A stretch of DNA of 58,335 nucleotides from an uncultured Bacteroidales bacterium (GTDB taxonomy: Bacteria > Bacteroidota > Bacteroidia > Bacteroidales > WCHB1-69). Positions 44,282 to 51,583 of this stretch are shown in pieces. Made by a program: the position numbers and the translations under genes. The notes below the pieces were generated by a model, which did not search any database, had not been told where the DNA came from, and was given only the letters and a program-made list of their open reading frames with translations. Within the stretch, counting starts at the first letter, position 1. Every line of letters starts with the position of its first letter. The stretch spans positions 1 to 58,335 of the forward strand of contig CALDIA010000087.1 in NCBI GenBank assembly GCA_937901455.1, given 5' to 3'.

Positions 44282-45265
44282 TTAGAATTTGTTCACCCAT
44301 TCAGCCACTTCTAAAGCGGGGATGTCTTGCATACATTTGAAGTGCTTGTGGGGGCATTGTTTGTGTCCTAATTTGGAGCACGGTCGGCATTGGAGCGGGC
44401 AAACTTCGAAATTGCGGAATTGTTTCCTTTGGCCGGGCATATAGGGGTACATGCCAAATTCAGGAATGGTATTGCCCCACAGGACGGCTGTCGGTTTCTG
44501 GAAAGCGGCGGCAATGTGCATGAGGCCAGTGTCACCGGTGATGACACAGTCGGCCTGCTGAATAATGGAGGCTGTCTGGAACAACGAATACTGGCCACAG
44601 CCGTTATAGGCTCTTTCCCCCAAGGCATTTTCCACCTCTTCACCAGCCGCTTGCACATCTTTTCCGCCCAGCAGCATGACGGGTTTGTGCAAGATACGAC
44701 CTATCTCAATCACTTTGCTGGTAGGGATGCGCTTGGTGGCATGAGCTCCCGCCATGACAACGGCCACAAAGCCGTCTTCAAAGACCATAGGGAAGTCCTC
44801 CTCCTCAAAAACCCCGTTTTCGGGGATGTAAAATTCCAAGCCTTTATGGTCATTGGATACACCGAGCAGCCGTACAGTCTCAAAATAGCGGTTCACAATA
44901 TGCTCGTCAGGCAAAAGGTTGAGCTTTAGGTACACGCAGATCCACTTCTTGAAATCCAGCTTCCTGAAGGTGAGGGATGAAATGTGCAGACGGTGGCACA
45001 CCTGTCTTGATCGATGATTGTTTTGGAGGTCCACAACGGTGTCGTAGTTCTCTTCAGCTAAAGTCTTTATTAATTCAGCCACATGTTCACTATCGTATAG
45101 GTGCAACTTGTCGATGTGCGGATTGTAAGCAAGCACATCCTTCATATTCTTTTTAACCAGGTAGTGAAGCTCAGCCATCGGATACTGAGTTTTGATGGCT
45201 CTGATAACGGGGGTTGTCAGTACGATGTCTCCGATTGAACTCAACCGGATGATCAATATCTTCAT
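44282..45265 (-). CDS. Glycosyltransferase family 9 (heptosyltransferase-like)
   Basis: A protein of about 327 residues from the ATG at 45265 (MKILIIRLSSIGDIVL), the typical GT9 start; an in-frame ATG at 45292 lies only 8 bases after the previous stop. Motifs DIVLTTPVIRAIK, VDLQNNHRS, and the C-terminal TGDTGLMHIAAAFQKPTAVLWG are the donor site of LPS heptosyltransferases. A cysteine-rich end (CPLQCRPCSKLGHKQC) is also typical. It probably adds a core sugar to lipopolysaccharide at the inner membrane. Confidence 0.87.
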   Translation of the reverse strand: MKILIIRLSSIGDIVLTTPVIRAIKTQYPMAELHYLVKKNMKDVLAYNPHIDKLHLYDSEHVAELIKTLAEENYDTVVDLQNNHRSRQVCHRLHISSLTFRKLDFKKWICVYLKLNLLPDEHIVNRYFETVRLLGVSNDHKGLEFYIPENGVFEEEDFPMVFEDGFVAVVMAGAHATKRIPTSKVIEIGRILHKPVMLLGGKDVQAAGEEVENALGERAYNGCGQYSLFQTASIIQQADCVITGDTGLMHIAAAFQKPTAVLWGNTIPEFGMYPYMPGQRKQFRNFEVCPLQCRPCSKLGHKQCPHKHFKCMQDIPALEVAEWVNKF

Positions 45266-45300
45266 CGCCGACGGGGGTTGTATTTCATCCATAATAATTG

Positions 45301-46455
45301 TTAATCGTTGTTTCTGTTTCTGATATCTTGATTTTCGAAATTGTCCACGGGGGTTCCGTAAATTTTGAGGAGGTAACACCACATTTTCTCTTTGGAAACA
45401 TCTGCCACGCAGATTTTGGATTGGAGATAGGTTTCAAAACGGATTTTTTCCTCAGGACTGTAGTGCTCGGCGTGGCGGTCGTTGCCATGCAGCAGGTCGT
45501 TGGCTATGTAGTTGTTGGCGAAGAGTTGGTAGTTTTGATAGATTTGCCGGTCTATCAGTTTGCACACGGCGTCCAGTTTTTGGTTGTTGTTGAGGGCAGG
45601 GTCAATGGTGTCAATTTCGTCTTGTAATGGGCTGCCGAGCACTAACGAGACGCGTCCCTTTTGCTGGAAGATGCCTTGTTTGATACTGTTGAAGTCCTCT
45701 CCGGGTTGTTTTTCGTAGTGTCCAGATTCCTTGAGGGCTTCTTCACGGGCTTTCAGTTGATCGCAAGGTTCAAACTCGTAGGATATGGACATAGGCACGA
45801 TGTTCATGGCCTTGATGGTTTCCAACAGGTCTTTTGAGTGTCCCATAGTGACCATTTTCAGGAGTCCTTGTTTGGTGTAGTCATCTCCATTTTTGGTGCG
45901 GCCGTCGCGTTGGGCTATCCATACCGACTCTTTATTCTCAAAGAGACTATATTGAATATAGGCGGAAAGTTGCTGGAAGTTGGTCAGTTTTTCGCGAATG
46001 TTGTCGCTGTCGCGTTTGACTATGATCATCTTGTTGGTGCGTCCGATATCTGCCACCAAAGGGGTGGAGAGCAGGTTATTGCCAATGGCGATCTTGCTGG
46101 TGTTGCGCTTCTTGATTAAGAAATAGTATTGCAGCATAGCAGGGTCAAAGGTAATGTCGCGATGATTGCTGATGTACAAATAGGCTTTGTCAGGGTTTGT
46201 GTATTCAATTCCCGCCATGGATACACCCTTGGTAGTGGTCTTAGTGAAAGTTTCTAAAAATCGACGGATGAAGCTTTGCTGAATGTCATACACAGAATGA
46301 CATTTTTCAAGGTCATCAGGCAGTTGCTGAATAGCGTAATTTGGGATGCATTTGGCCACAGCATCTTGGAAACGAGCATCATTCAACAATCTGAGGTAAG
46401 CAGCTTTAGCTTCCTCAAAAGTGTAGGGCCTGATATCATCAAAATAATCTGTCAT
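45301..46455 (-). CDS. 1-acyl-sn-glycerol-3-phosphate acyltransferase-like protein
   Basis: A 384-residue acyltransferase of the PlsC superfamily. The catalytic region reads SNHRDITFDPA with the His and Asp of the NHxxxxD box present but spaced as NH-RDITF-D; this variant is known in Bacteroidetes members. WIAQRDGRTKNGDD is the second motif. The length exceeds typical PlsC because of N- and C-terminal helical extensions. Likely phospholipid synthesis at the inner membrane. It heads the acyltransferase-GT9-lpxH-era run. Confidence 0.85.
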   Translation of the reverse strand: MTDYFDDIRPYTFEEAKAAYLRLLNDARFQDAVAKCIPNYAIQQLPDDLEKCHSVYDIQQSFIRRFLETFTKTTTKGVSMAGIEYTNPDKAYLYISNHRDITFDPAMLQYYFLIKKRNTSKIAIGNNLLSTPLVADIGRTNKMIIVKRDSDNIREKLTNFQQLSAYIQYSLFENKESVWIAQRDGRTKNGDDYTKQGLLKMVTMGHSKDLLETIKAMNIVPMSISYEFEPCDQLKAREEALKESGHYEKQPGEDFNSIKQGIFQQKGRVSLVLGSPLQDEIDTIDPALNNNQKLDAVCKLIDRQIYQNYQLFANNYIANDLLHGNDRHAEHYSPEEKIRFETYLQSKICVADVSKEKMWCYLLKIYGTPVDNFENQDIRNRNND

Positions 46456-46487
46456 CGTTATATAGCGGATGTTTCAATTCCAGGCTG

Positions 46488-46495
46488 CAAAAATA
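46488..46495 (-). promoter_or_regulatory. -7 box upstream of the acyltransferase run
   Basis: The minus strand reads TATTTTTG, 33 bases before the acyltransferase ATG. Confidence 0.6.
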
Positions 46496-46548
46496 ATAAA
46501 AATATCCGAGAGGATAAGCGGTTGGGGGACGAAGAGGCCTAAGCATGT

Positions 46549-47328
46549 TCAAAGTGTTTGATGGAAGGGATAGCGGGCGAGGTGTTCGTAGTCGGTGATG
46601 CTCAGTTGTTCGGCGCGCAGTCCGAAAAGAGGGTCATTTTGCACCACCTCTGCGGGGAATAGGAGGGTGCTTAGAGCGTTGCGCAGGGTTTTGCGTCGGT
46701 AGTTGAAGGCGGTCTTCACTACCTGCTTAAAAGCCTGCTCGTCACAGTTGAGTCGCTTGTCGAAGTTTCGGGTCAAGCGTATCACAGCCGATTTTACCTT
46801 TGGGGGAGGGGAGAATTCGTGTTCGCCAACGGTGAACAGGTATTCGGCATCGTAATAGGCTTGCAGCAGCACGCTGAGGATGCCGTATTGCTTGTTGCCA
46901 GCATGGGCTGTAACGCGCTCTCCAACCTCTTTTTGGAACATGCCTACTAACTCCAAAGCTTGGTCTTTATGATCCAAAAGTTTGAAGAGAATCTGCGAGG
47001 AAATATTGTATGGAAAGTTGCCGGCAATGACAAAAGGGCCATCAAAGTAGGCGGGCAAGTCAAAGCGCAGGAAGTCGGCATGAATGATCTTGGCGCCCAA
47101 TTCTGGGAAGTGTTCTTGAAGGTAAGCAACGGATTCTTCGTCCAGTTCGATTACAGACAGGTCGGCGATGTCCTGCTGAAGGAGGTATTTGGTGAGTACA
47201 CCCATACCAGGGCCGATTTCCAGCATGTGGGCGTGGGGTGTGCGAACCGCTTCGGCGATGCGCTGGGCAATTTCTTCATTTGTCAGGAAGTGCTGCCCCA
47301 ACCGTTTTTTGGCGTGTACTGTCCTCAT
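46549..47328 (-). CDS. rsmA: 16S rRNA (adenine(1518)-N(6)/adenine(1519)-N(6)) dimethyltransferase
   Basis: A 259-residue KsgA-family methyltransferase that dimethylates two adjacent adenines of 16S rRNA helix 45. I start it at the ATG at 47328 (MRTVHAKKRLGQHFL), the family start; the longer frame to 47553 only reads through the preceding gene. SAM motifs EIGPGMGVLT and NFPYNIS are present. It begins 1 base after the TPR gene stop. Confidence 0.95.
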   Translation of the reverse strand: MRTVHAKKRLGQHFLTNEEIAQRIAEAVRTPHAHMLEIGPGMGVLTKYLLQQDIADLSVIELDEESVAYLQEHFPELGAKIIHADFLRFDLPAYFDGPFVIAGNFPYNISSQILFKLLDHKDQALELVGMFQKEVGERVTAHAGNKQYGILSVLLQAYYDAEYLFTVGEHEFSPPPKVKSAVIRLTRNFDKRLNCDEQAFKQVVKTAFNYRRKTLRNALSTLLFPAEVVQNDPLFGLRAEQLSITDYEHLARYPFHQTL

Positions 47329-47329
47329 G

Positions 47330-48292
47330 CTATTCCAAAGTGTCGCCGCGCAAGGCACGGTATCGTTTGCGTGCATCCACAACGTACAGACTGCCGTTAT
47401 AGTCACGCATAATCTTTTGGTAATATTCCATCGCCTTGGAGGAATCCTTGAGATAGTATTCGTAAAGCTGCGCAAGCTGGTAGGCAGCGTCATCCCCCAA
47501 TAATTCGGTGCCATGGTTGTTAAGAATTTTTTGCAAGAGAGCCTCAGCCCCAAAGTAGTCTTTGCGTTTGATGAGAATCAGGGCTTTTTGATACAACGCA
47601 TCGTCCACCAAAGTGCCGAAGGGCGAGAGCGTGATGACAGAATCTAAAGCAACCATAGCCTCTTCGTCTTTGTTTTGGAAAATCAGGAAGTCGGCTTCTG
47701 CGTACTTTTTCAAGGCGGGATTGGAGGCGCCTCCATCGAAAACTATGGCTACCGTGTCTTCATCGTCATCATCTTCTTCTAAATTATCGGAGATAAGTAA
47801 AGAGAAGTAGATGGCATCGTTGGATATCAACTTGGAGGTGGCGGCGCTTAAGACATCCAACTGGCTCTTTGCCCATTTGAACTCTCCGATGTAGAACGAC
47901 AATTTGGCATTTTTGAATTTAGCCTCATTACCCAATACATCGGTGGGCATATCTTTGTCGATTTGCGAGTAGTTCAGCGAGGCATCCCATACGTTTCCCA
48001 TGTAAAGCTGTATGTCGGCCAAATCCAATTTGTAGGTGTTTTTTTCCTTTGTATCGTTGGTGTTGGCCATGGCCTGTGAGAGCAAATCGATGGCTTCCTG
48101 GGGTTTGTTGGTAAAAAAAGCCAGTAAGTGGGCGTATTTTCTGATCCAGTCGGTAGTTCCTGAGTGGAGGCCGTTCTCATTAAGCAGTTTTTTGAAGTCG
48201 CGTTCCAAATTGACGGCATCCACCATCTTGACTGGCAGGGTATTGGTCAGCATGGTATAGCGTACATCCAACAGTTTCATCTTGGCAAGCAT
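47330..48292 (-). CDS. TPR protein, C-terminal part (split by adapter insert)
   Basis: This 320-residue frame is the C-terminal half of one protein whose start is at 49208. It consists of helical TPR-like hairpins (for example YSQIDKDMPTDVLGNEAKFKNAKLSFYIGEF in part, and AMVALDSVITLSPFGTLVDDA). The N-terminal Met of this frame is not a true start: deleting the 19-base insert at 48326-48344 joins the two frames as DYETSIEALNY + IINKGEDAHNYMLAKM. It ends 1 base before the rsmA ATG. No enzymatic motif is seen. Confidence 0.8.
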   Translation of the reverse strand: MLAKMKLLDVRYTMLTNTLPVKMVDAVNLERDFKKLLNENGLHSGTTDWIRKYAHLLAFFTNKPQEAIDLLSQAMANTNDTKEKNTYKLDLADIQLYMGNVWDASLNYSQIDKDMPTDVLGNEAKFKNAKLSFYIGEFKWAKSQLDVLSAATSKLISNDAIYFSLLISDNLEEDDDDEDTVAIVFDGGASNPALKKYAEADFLIFQNKDEEAMVALDSVITLSPFGTLVDDALYQKALILIKRKDYFGAEALLQKILNNHGTELLGDDAAYQLAQLYEYYLKDSSKAMEYYQKIMRDYNGSLYVVDARKRYRALRGDTLE

Positions 48293-48296
48293 ATAG

Positions 48297-49208
48297 TTAT
48301 GTGCATCTTCCCCCTTGTTGATGATGTAGTGCTCTTCCGATCTTGTAGTTCAAAGCTTCGATGGAAGTTTCGTAGTCTTTGTTGTCGGCGGCGGTGCGGG
48401 CCAACTCGTAGGTTTTGATGCCTTCCAACTTGGTGCGCTTGTCGATGGCCTTCGCCATAAGCAAGGCGCTTGGATAGTCTTTGTGCAATTGGTAAATCCA
48501 GTAGAGGAGAGATAGACAGCAGATGTTTGATGGATTTTTCTGTGAATATTTCTGCAGGGTGGTGTGTGCCAAACCGTATGCCATCTGGTCTTCGTCATCC
48601 AGTAGCATGTTCTGAATTGCCGTTTCGGCTGGTTCAAGATACTCTTGTTTGTCCTCTTTAATCAAGGAGAGCACCTCTTCCATGATTTTGCTATTCTGAT
48701 GCAGGTTTTGGTACATGGTAAACAACTCTTTGGATAAAAGGTAGTTGTTGTTGAGAATCTTTCTGCCCTTGAGAATGGTTTCAATGGCATAATCGTATTT
48801 GAGGCGGGCATAGAAGGCATTGTAAAGTTCCAGCACAGACGATTCCTTGGCGGGGAGGTCTTTGATTAGATCTTGGAACTGTTTCTCAGCCTTGTTTTGT
48901 TCGCCTGACAGTTCGTACACATTTCCCAGATCCACTTTGTATCGTAGCACATTAGGAAAATTGCGCACCTGCTTCTTGACCATCTTCTCGGCATCTGTGT
49001 ATCGTTCCATGCTCAGTAGCGAAGAGTAGTAATAATAGTAGATGTAGGAATTGGGGTTTTTGGCATGAATTTTTTCGAAGAGTTCGATGGCCTTGTCATA
49101 CTCCTTGTCTTTGTAGTATTGCAGCGCCAACTGTTCGTCTTGGCTTTGTTGGGCGAACAGCGAGATGCTGCATAAAAGGAGACATATCAAGCAGGCAAAT
49201 CTTTTCAT
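48297..49208 (-). CDS. TPR protein, N-terminal part (split by adapter insert)
   Basis: A 303-residue frame with a signal peptide (MKRFACLICLLLCSISLFAQ) and successive TPR-like helical hairpins (YYKDKEYDKAIELFEKIHAKNP and others). The last 14 residues (KIGRALHHQQGGRC and T) are read through the adapter insert at 48326-48344 and are not real. Removing 19 bases restores a protein of 619 residues ending at 47330. The intact protein is a periplasmic or surface TPR scaffold. It starts 8 bases after serS. Confidence 0.85.
   Translation of the reverse strand: MKRFACLICLLLCSISLFAQQSQDEQLALQYYKDKEYDKAIELFEKIHAKNPNSYIYYYYYSSLLSMERYTDAEKMVKKQVRNFPNVLRYKVDLGNVYELSGEQNKAEKQFQDLIKDLPAKESSVLELYNAFYARLKYDYAIETILKGRKILNNNYLLSKELFTMYQNLHQNSKIMEEVLSLIKEDKQEYLEPAETAIQNMLLDDEDQMAYGLAHTTLQKYSQKNPSNICCLSLLYWIYQLHKDYPSALLMAKAIDKRTKLEGIKTYELARTAADNKDYETSIEALNYKIGRALHHQQGGRCT
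48326..48344. other. 19-base insert with Illumina adapter core, splitting the TPR gene
   Basis: On the minus strand the insert contains AGATCGGAAGAGC, the common Illumina TruSeq adapter core, and the match extends by two bases (AC). On the plus strand it reads GCTCTTCCGATCT at 48331-48343. The flanks share GTAGT (48326-48330 and 48345-48349), so a microhomology join is likely. Its length, 19, is not a multiple of 3, and removing it fuses two frames exactly. This is assembly contamination, not biology. Confidence 0.92.
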
Positions 49209-49216
49209 TATGGCTA

Positions 49217-50488
49217 TTAGTTGATAATGTCGAAGCGGGTATAGGGTCTGAGCACTTCGGGTACGATGATGCCTTCGGCGGTCTGGTAGTTTTCGAGGAT
49301 GGCTGCCAGTACGCGGGGCAAGGCGAGCGCGCTTCCGTTGAGGGTGTGTGCCAGACGGGTTTTGCCGTTGGCATCCTTATAGCGCAGTTTCAAGCGGTTG
49401 GCTTGGTAAGACTCGAAGTTGGAGACGGAACTTACTTCTAACCATTTCTGCTGGGCTTTGGAATAGACTTCCAAATCGTAGGTCAGTGCGGAGGTGAAGC
49501 TGATGTCACCGCCACAGAGACGAAGCACGCGGAAAGGCAAGCCCAACTTGGTGAGCAGGCTTTTGGCGTAATTGGTCATCTTCTCCAAGGTTTCGTATGA
49601 GTGGTCAGGGTGTTCAATGGTGACAATTTCTATCTTGTCGAATTGGTGCAAGCGGTTTAGTCCGCGCACGTCTTTGCCATAAGAGCCGGCTTCGCGGCGA
49701 AAACAGGCTGAGTAGGCACAGTTCCGCAGGGGGAAGTCGCTCTCTTTGAGGATAACATCGCGGTATATATTGGTTACGGGTACCTCCGCCGTGGGAATCA
49801 GGTAGAAATTGTCCAATGAGGCATGGTACATCTGTCCCTCCTTGTCGGGCAGTTGGCCAGTACCATAGGCAGAGTCTTCATTGACCATGTAGGGTGGCTG
49901 GATCTCGATGTAGCCTTCGGCCGTGGCAGAGTCCAGAAAGAAATCGATAAGCGCACGCTGGATGCGGGCCCCTTTGCCTTTATATACAGGAAAGCCTGCT
50001 CCAGTGATCTTGTTGCCAAGCTCAAAGTCGATAATATCGTATTTTTTTACCAGATCCCAGTGGGGGAGCGCCTCAAAGTCAAAATTCGAGGCATCGCCTT
50101 CGGTATAGACAATCTCGTTGTCTTCGGCTCCCTTGCCCGGTGCCACGGAGGAGTGGGGAAGATTGGGCAGCAAAACCATCTTGGCCTGTAGGTTTTTCTC
50201 CAACTCTTGCAATTCTGTGCGCAAGGCTCTCTCCTTGTCTTTTAATTCCGTCATACGGGCCTTGATGGCCTCAGCCTCATCCCGTTTACCCTCTTTGAAA
50301 AGATTACCGATGGCTTTGGCACCCTGGTTTTGTTCCATCAAATTGTCGTCAATGGCCTTTTTGTCGGCACGACTGTCTGAATCCAGTTTCAGAATCTCTT
50401 TTACCAAGTCGGTGGCATCAAAATTCTTAATTTTTAATCTGTCAATGACATATTGGGGATTTTCACGCAGTAATTGAATCTGTAACAT
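49217..50488 (-). CDS. serS: Serine--tRNA ligase
   Basis: A 423-residue class II synthetase. The start is the ATG at 50488 (MLQIQLLRENPQYV); a frame to 50518 is artefactual. An N-terminal coiled-coil tRNA-binding arm (about 30-105) is followed by the catalytic core: TAEVPVTN, motif 2 FRREAGSYGKDVRGLNRLHQF in part, and motif 3 LNGSALALPRVLAAILEN. Charges tRNA-Ser. It lies 8 bases upstream of the TPR gene. Confidence 0.96.
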   Translation of the reverse strand: MLQIQLLRENPQYVIDRLKIKNFDATDLVKEILKLDSDSRADKKAIDDNLMEQNQGAKAIGNLFKEGKRDEAEAIKARMTELKDKERALRTELQELEKNLQAKMVLLPNLPHSSVAPGKGAEDNEIVYTEGDASNFDFEALPHWDLVKKYDIIDFELGNKITGAGFPVYKGKGARIQRALIDFFLDSATAEGYIEIQPPYMVNEDSAYGTGQLPDKEGQMYHASLDNFYLIPTAEVPVTNIYRDVILKESDFPLRNCAYSACFRREAGSYGKDVRGLNRLHQFDKIEIVTIEHPDHSYETLEKMTNYAKSLLTKLGLPFRVLRLCGGDISFTSALTYDLEVYSKAQQKWLEVSSVSNFESYQANRLKLRYKDANGKTRLAHTLNGSALALPRVLAAILENYQTAEGIIVPEVLRPYTRFDIIN

Positions 50489-50515
50489 TATAATGATTTT
50501 AAAAAAATGAAGCGG

Positions 50516-50523
50516 CAAAAATA
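50516..50523 (-). promoter_or_regulatory. -7 box upstream of serS
   Basis: The minus strand reads TATTTTTG, 28 bases before the serS ATG. Confidence 0.6.
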
Positions 50524-50544
50524 CAACAAAAAGCTGAAAGTTGT

Positions 50545-51435
50545 TTAGGCTCTTTCATAATGGGTCACGCGGAGCAGACGGTGTGATTCGGGGTCAACCT
50601 CATCACGGATGTACTCGGTAGAGGAGATCTCTTTGCCGTTGTCATCGTAGCCATACTCCGCCCAGCCGACCAATTTGTCATCGCGTTCATAAAGATAGTT
50701 CTTGACCACCAGGCGGCCTTCGTATTCCAAGACAACTTTGCGGTAGTTGTCCAGGTCCTCCTCTTCGGACATTGTCAAGTTGCCGTCCTCATTATAGGTG
50801 CTGTATTTTTTGGCTATCAACGTGTTGTCGTAATCGTAGATAAGTTCTTTGATGCAACGGCCTTGCTCATCGTAGGTATATTCGTAAGATCGGCGGTCCT
50901 TGTTTTGAACTTCTTCGCGCACGTAGCGCATCACCAACCCCTTTTCATTATACTCATAGAGATGCTCATACATGGGCTTGCCATAATCATCGTTTTCCGT
51001 TTCCTTGACCAGCCGGCCATCCTTGTATTCCTTGAAATTTTCTACATAGTCTAACTTCCCGTCGATGTACATTTCCCGTCGCAGCTCGTGCCCCTCGTCA
51101 TCGTAAAGGAATTTGCATGTGTATTCGGTGGAGTCTTCGCCGAAGTACATGCGTTGACTGACCAAGCGGTTGTCGGCATCATAGGTGTTCTCGGTTTTCT
51201 GCAAGAGGGTGTTGTCTTGGTCGTGTTGTTCGGTGAAAATCAGCAACTGTTTTTCGTTATATTGATTGACAGTCAGAGTATTCAGGGTGCCATCAGGCTC
51301 AAAACGCTCTTCCCGTACCAGCAAATTGTTTTCGTCATACAGGGCTGACACCTCCAGATATTCCACCGGTTCCACATCGTTTTTTTCATAGCCAAAGCGG
51401 CGATATTCTTTCTTGATGATTTTAAGGGTACTCAT
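50545..51435 (-). CDS. YD/RHS-like repeat protein, cytoplasmic, unknown function
   Basis: A 296-residue protein with no signal peptide. It is composed of about ten units of roughly 20-25 residues with the pattern Y(D/N)xxGxL, for example TYDADNRLVSQRMYFGED, LYDDEGHELRREMYIDGK, TYDEQGRCIKELIYDYDN and TYNEDGNLTMSEEEDL. The repeats resemble RHS/YD or MORN-like beta hairpins, but there is no RHS core or toxin domain. The protein is strongly acidic. It has its own -7 box. Function unknown. Confidence 0.75.
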   Translation of the reverse strand: MSTLKIIKKEYRRFGYEKNDVEPVEYLEVSALYDENNLLVREERFEPDGTLNTLTVNQYNEKQLLIFTEQHDQDNTLLQKTENTYDADNRLVSQRMYFGEDSTEYTCKFLYDDEGHELRREMYIDGKLDYVENFKEYKDGRLVKETENDDYGKPMYEHLYEYNEKGLVMRYVREEVQNKDRRSYEYTYDEQGRCIKELIYDYDNTLIAKKYSTYNEDGNLTMSEEEDLDNYRKVVLEYEGRLVVKNYLYERDDKLVGWAEYGYDDNGKEISSTEYIRDEVDPESHRLLRVTHYERA

Positions 51436-51463
51436 AATGCTATAGTTTTAAAAATTCACGTGG

Positions 51464-51471
51464 CAAAGATA
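51464..51471 (-). promoter_or_regulatory. -7 box upstream of the YD-repeat gene
   Basis: The minus strand reads TATCTTTG, 29 bases before the start codon. Confidence 0.55.
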
Positions 51472-51583
51472 ATAATTTTATGGAGTTAGGAAAAGGGGTG
51501 TTGAGAATAAAAAGTTGAAAATGAAGGGATGAAAGGAGTAAGAAATTAAAAGATTAGGGGGAGTCCGAAGGGCGGGGTGGTCC

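Noticed and set aside
47329..47553. N-terminal extension of RsmA
   Set aside because: Reads through the TPR gene in another frame; the family start is the ATG at 47328.
48297..49208. A genuine frameshift pseudogene in the TPR gene
   Set aside because: The break contains the Illumina adapter core and removal restores a continuous frame, so it is an artefact.
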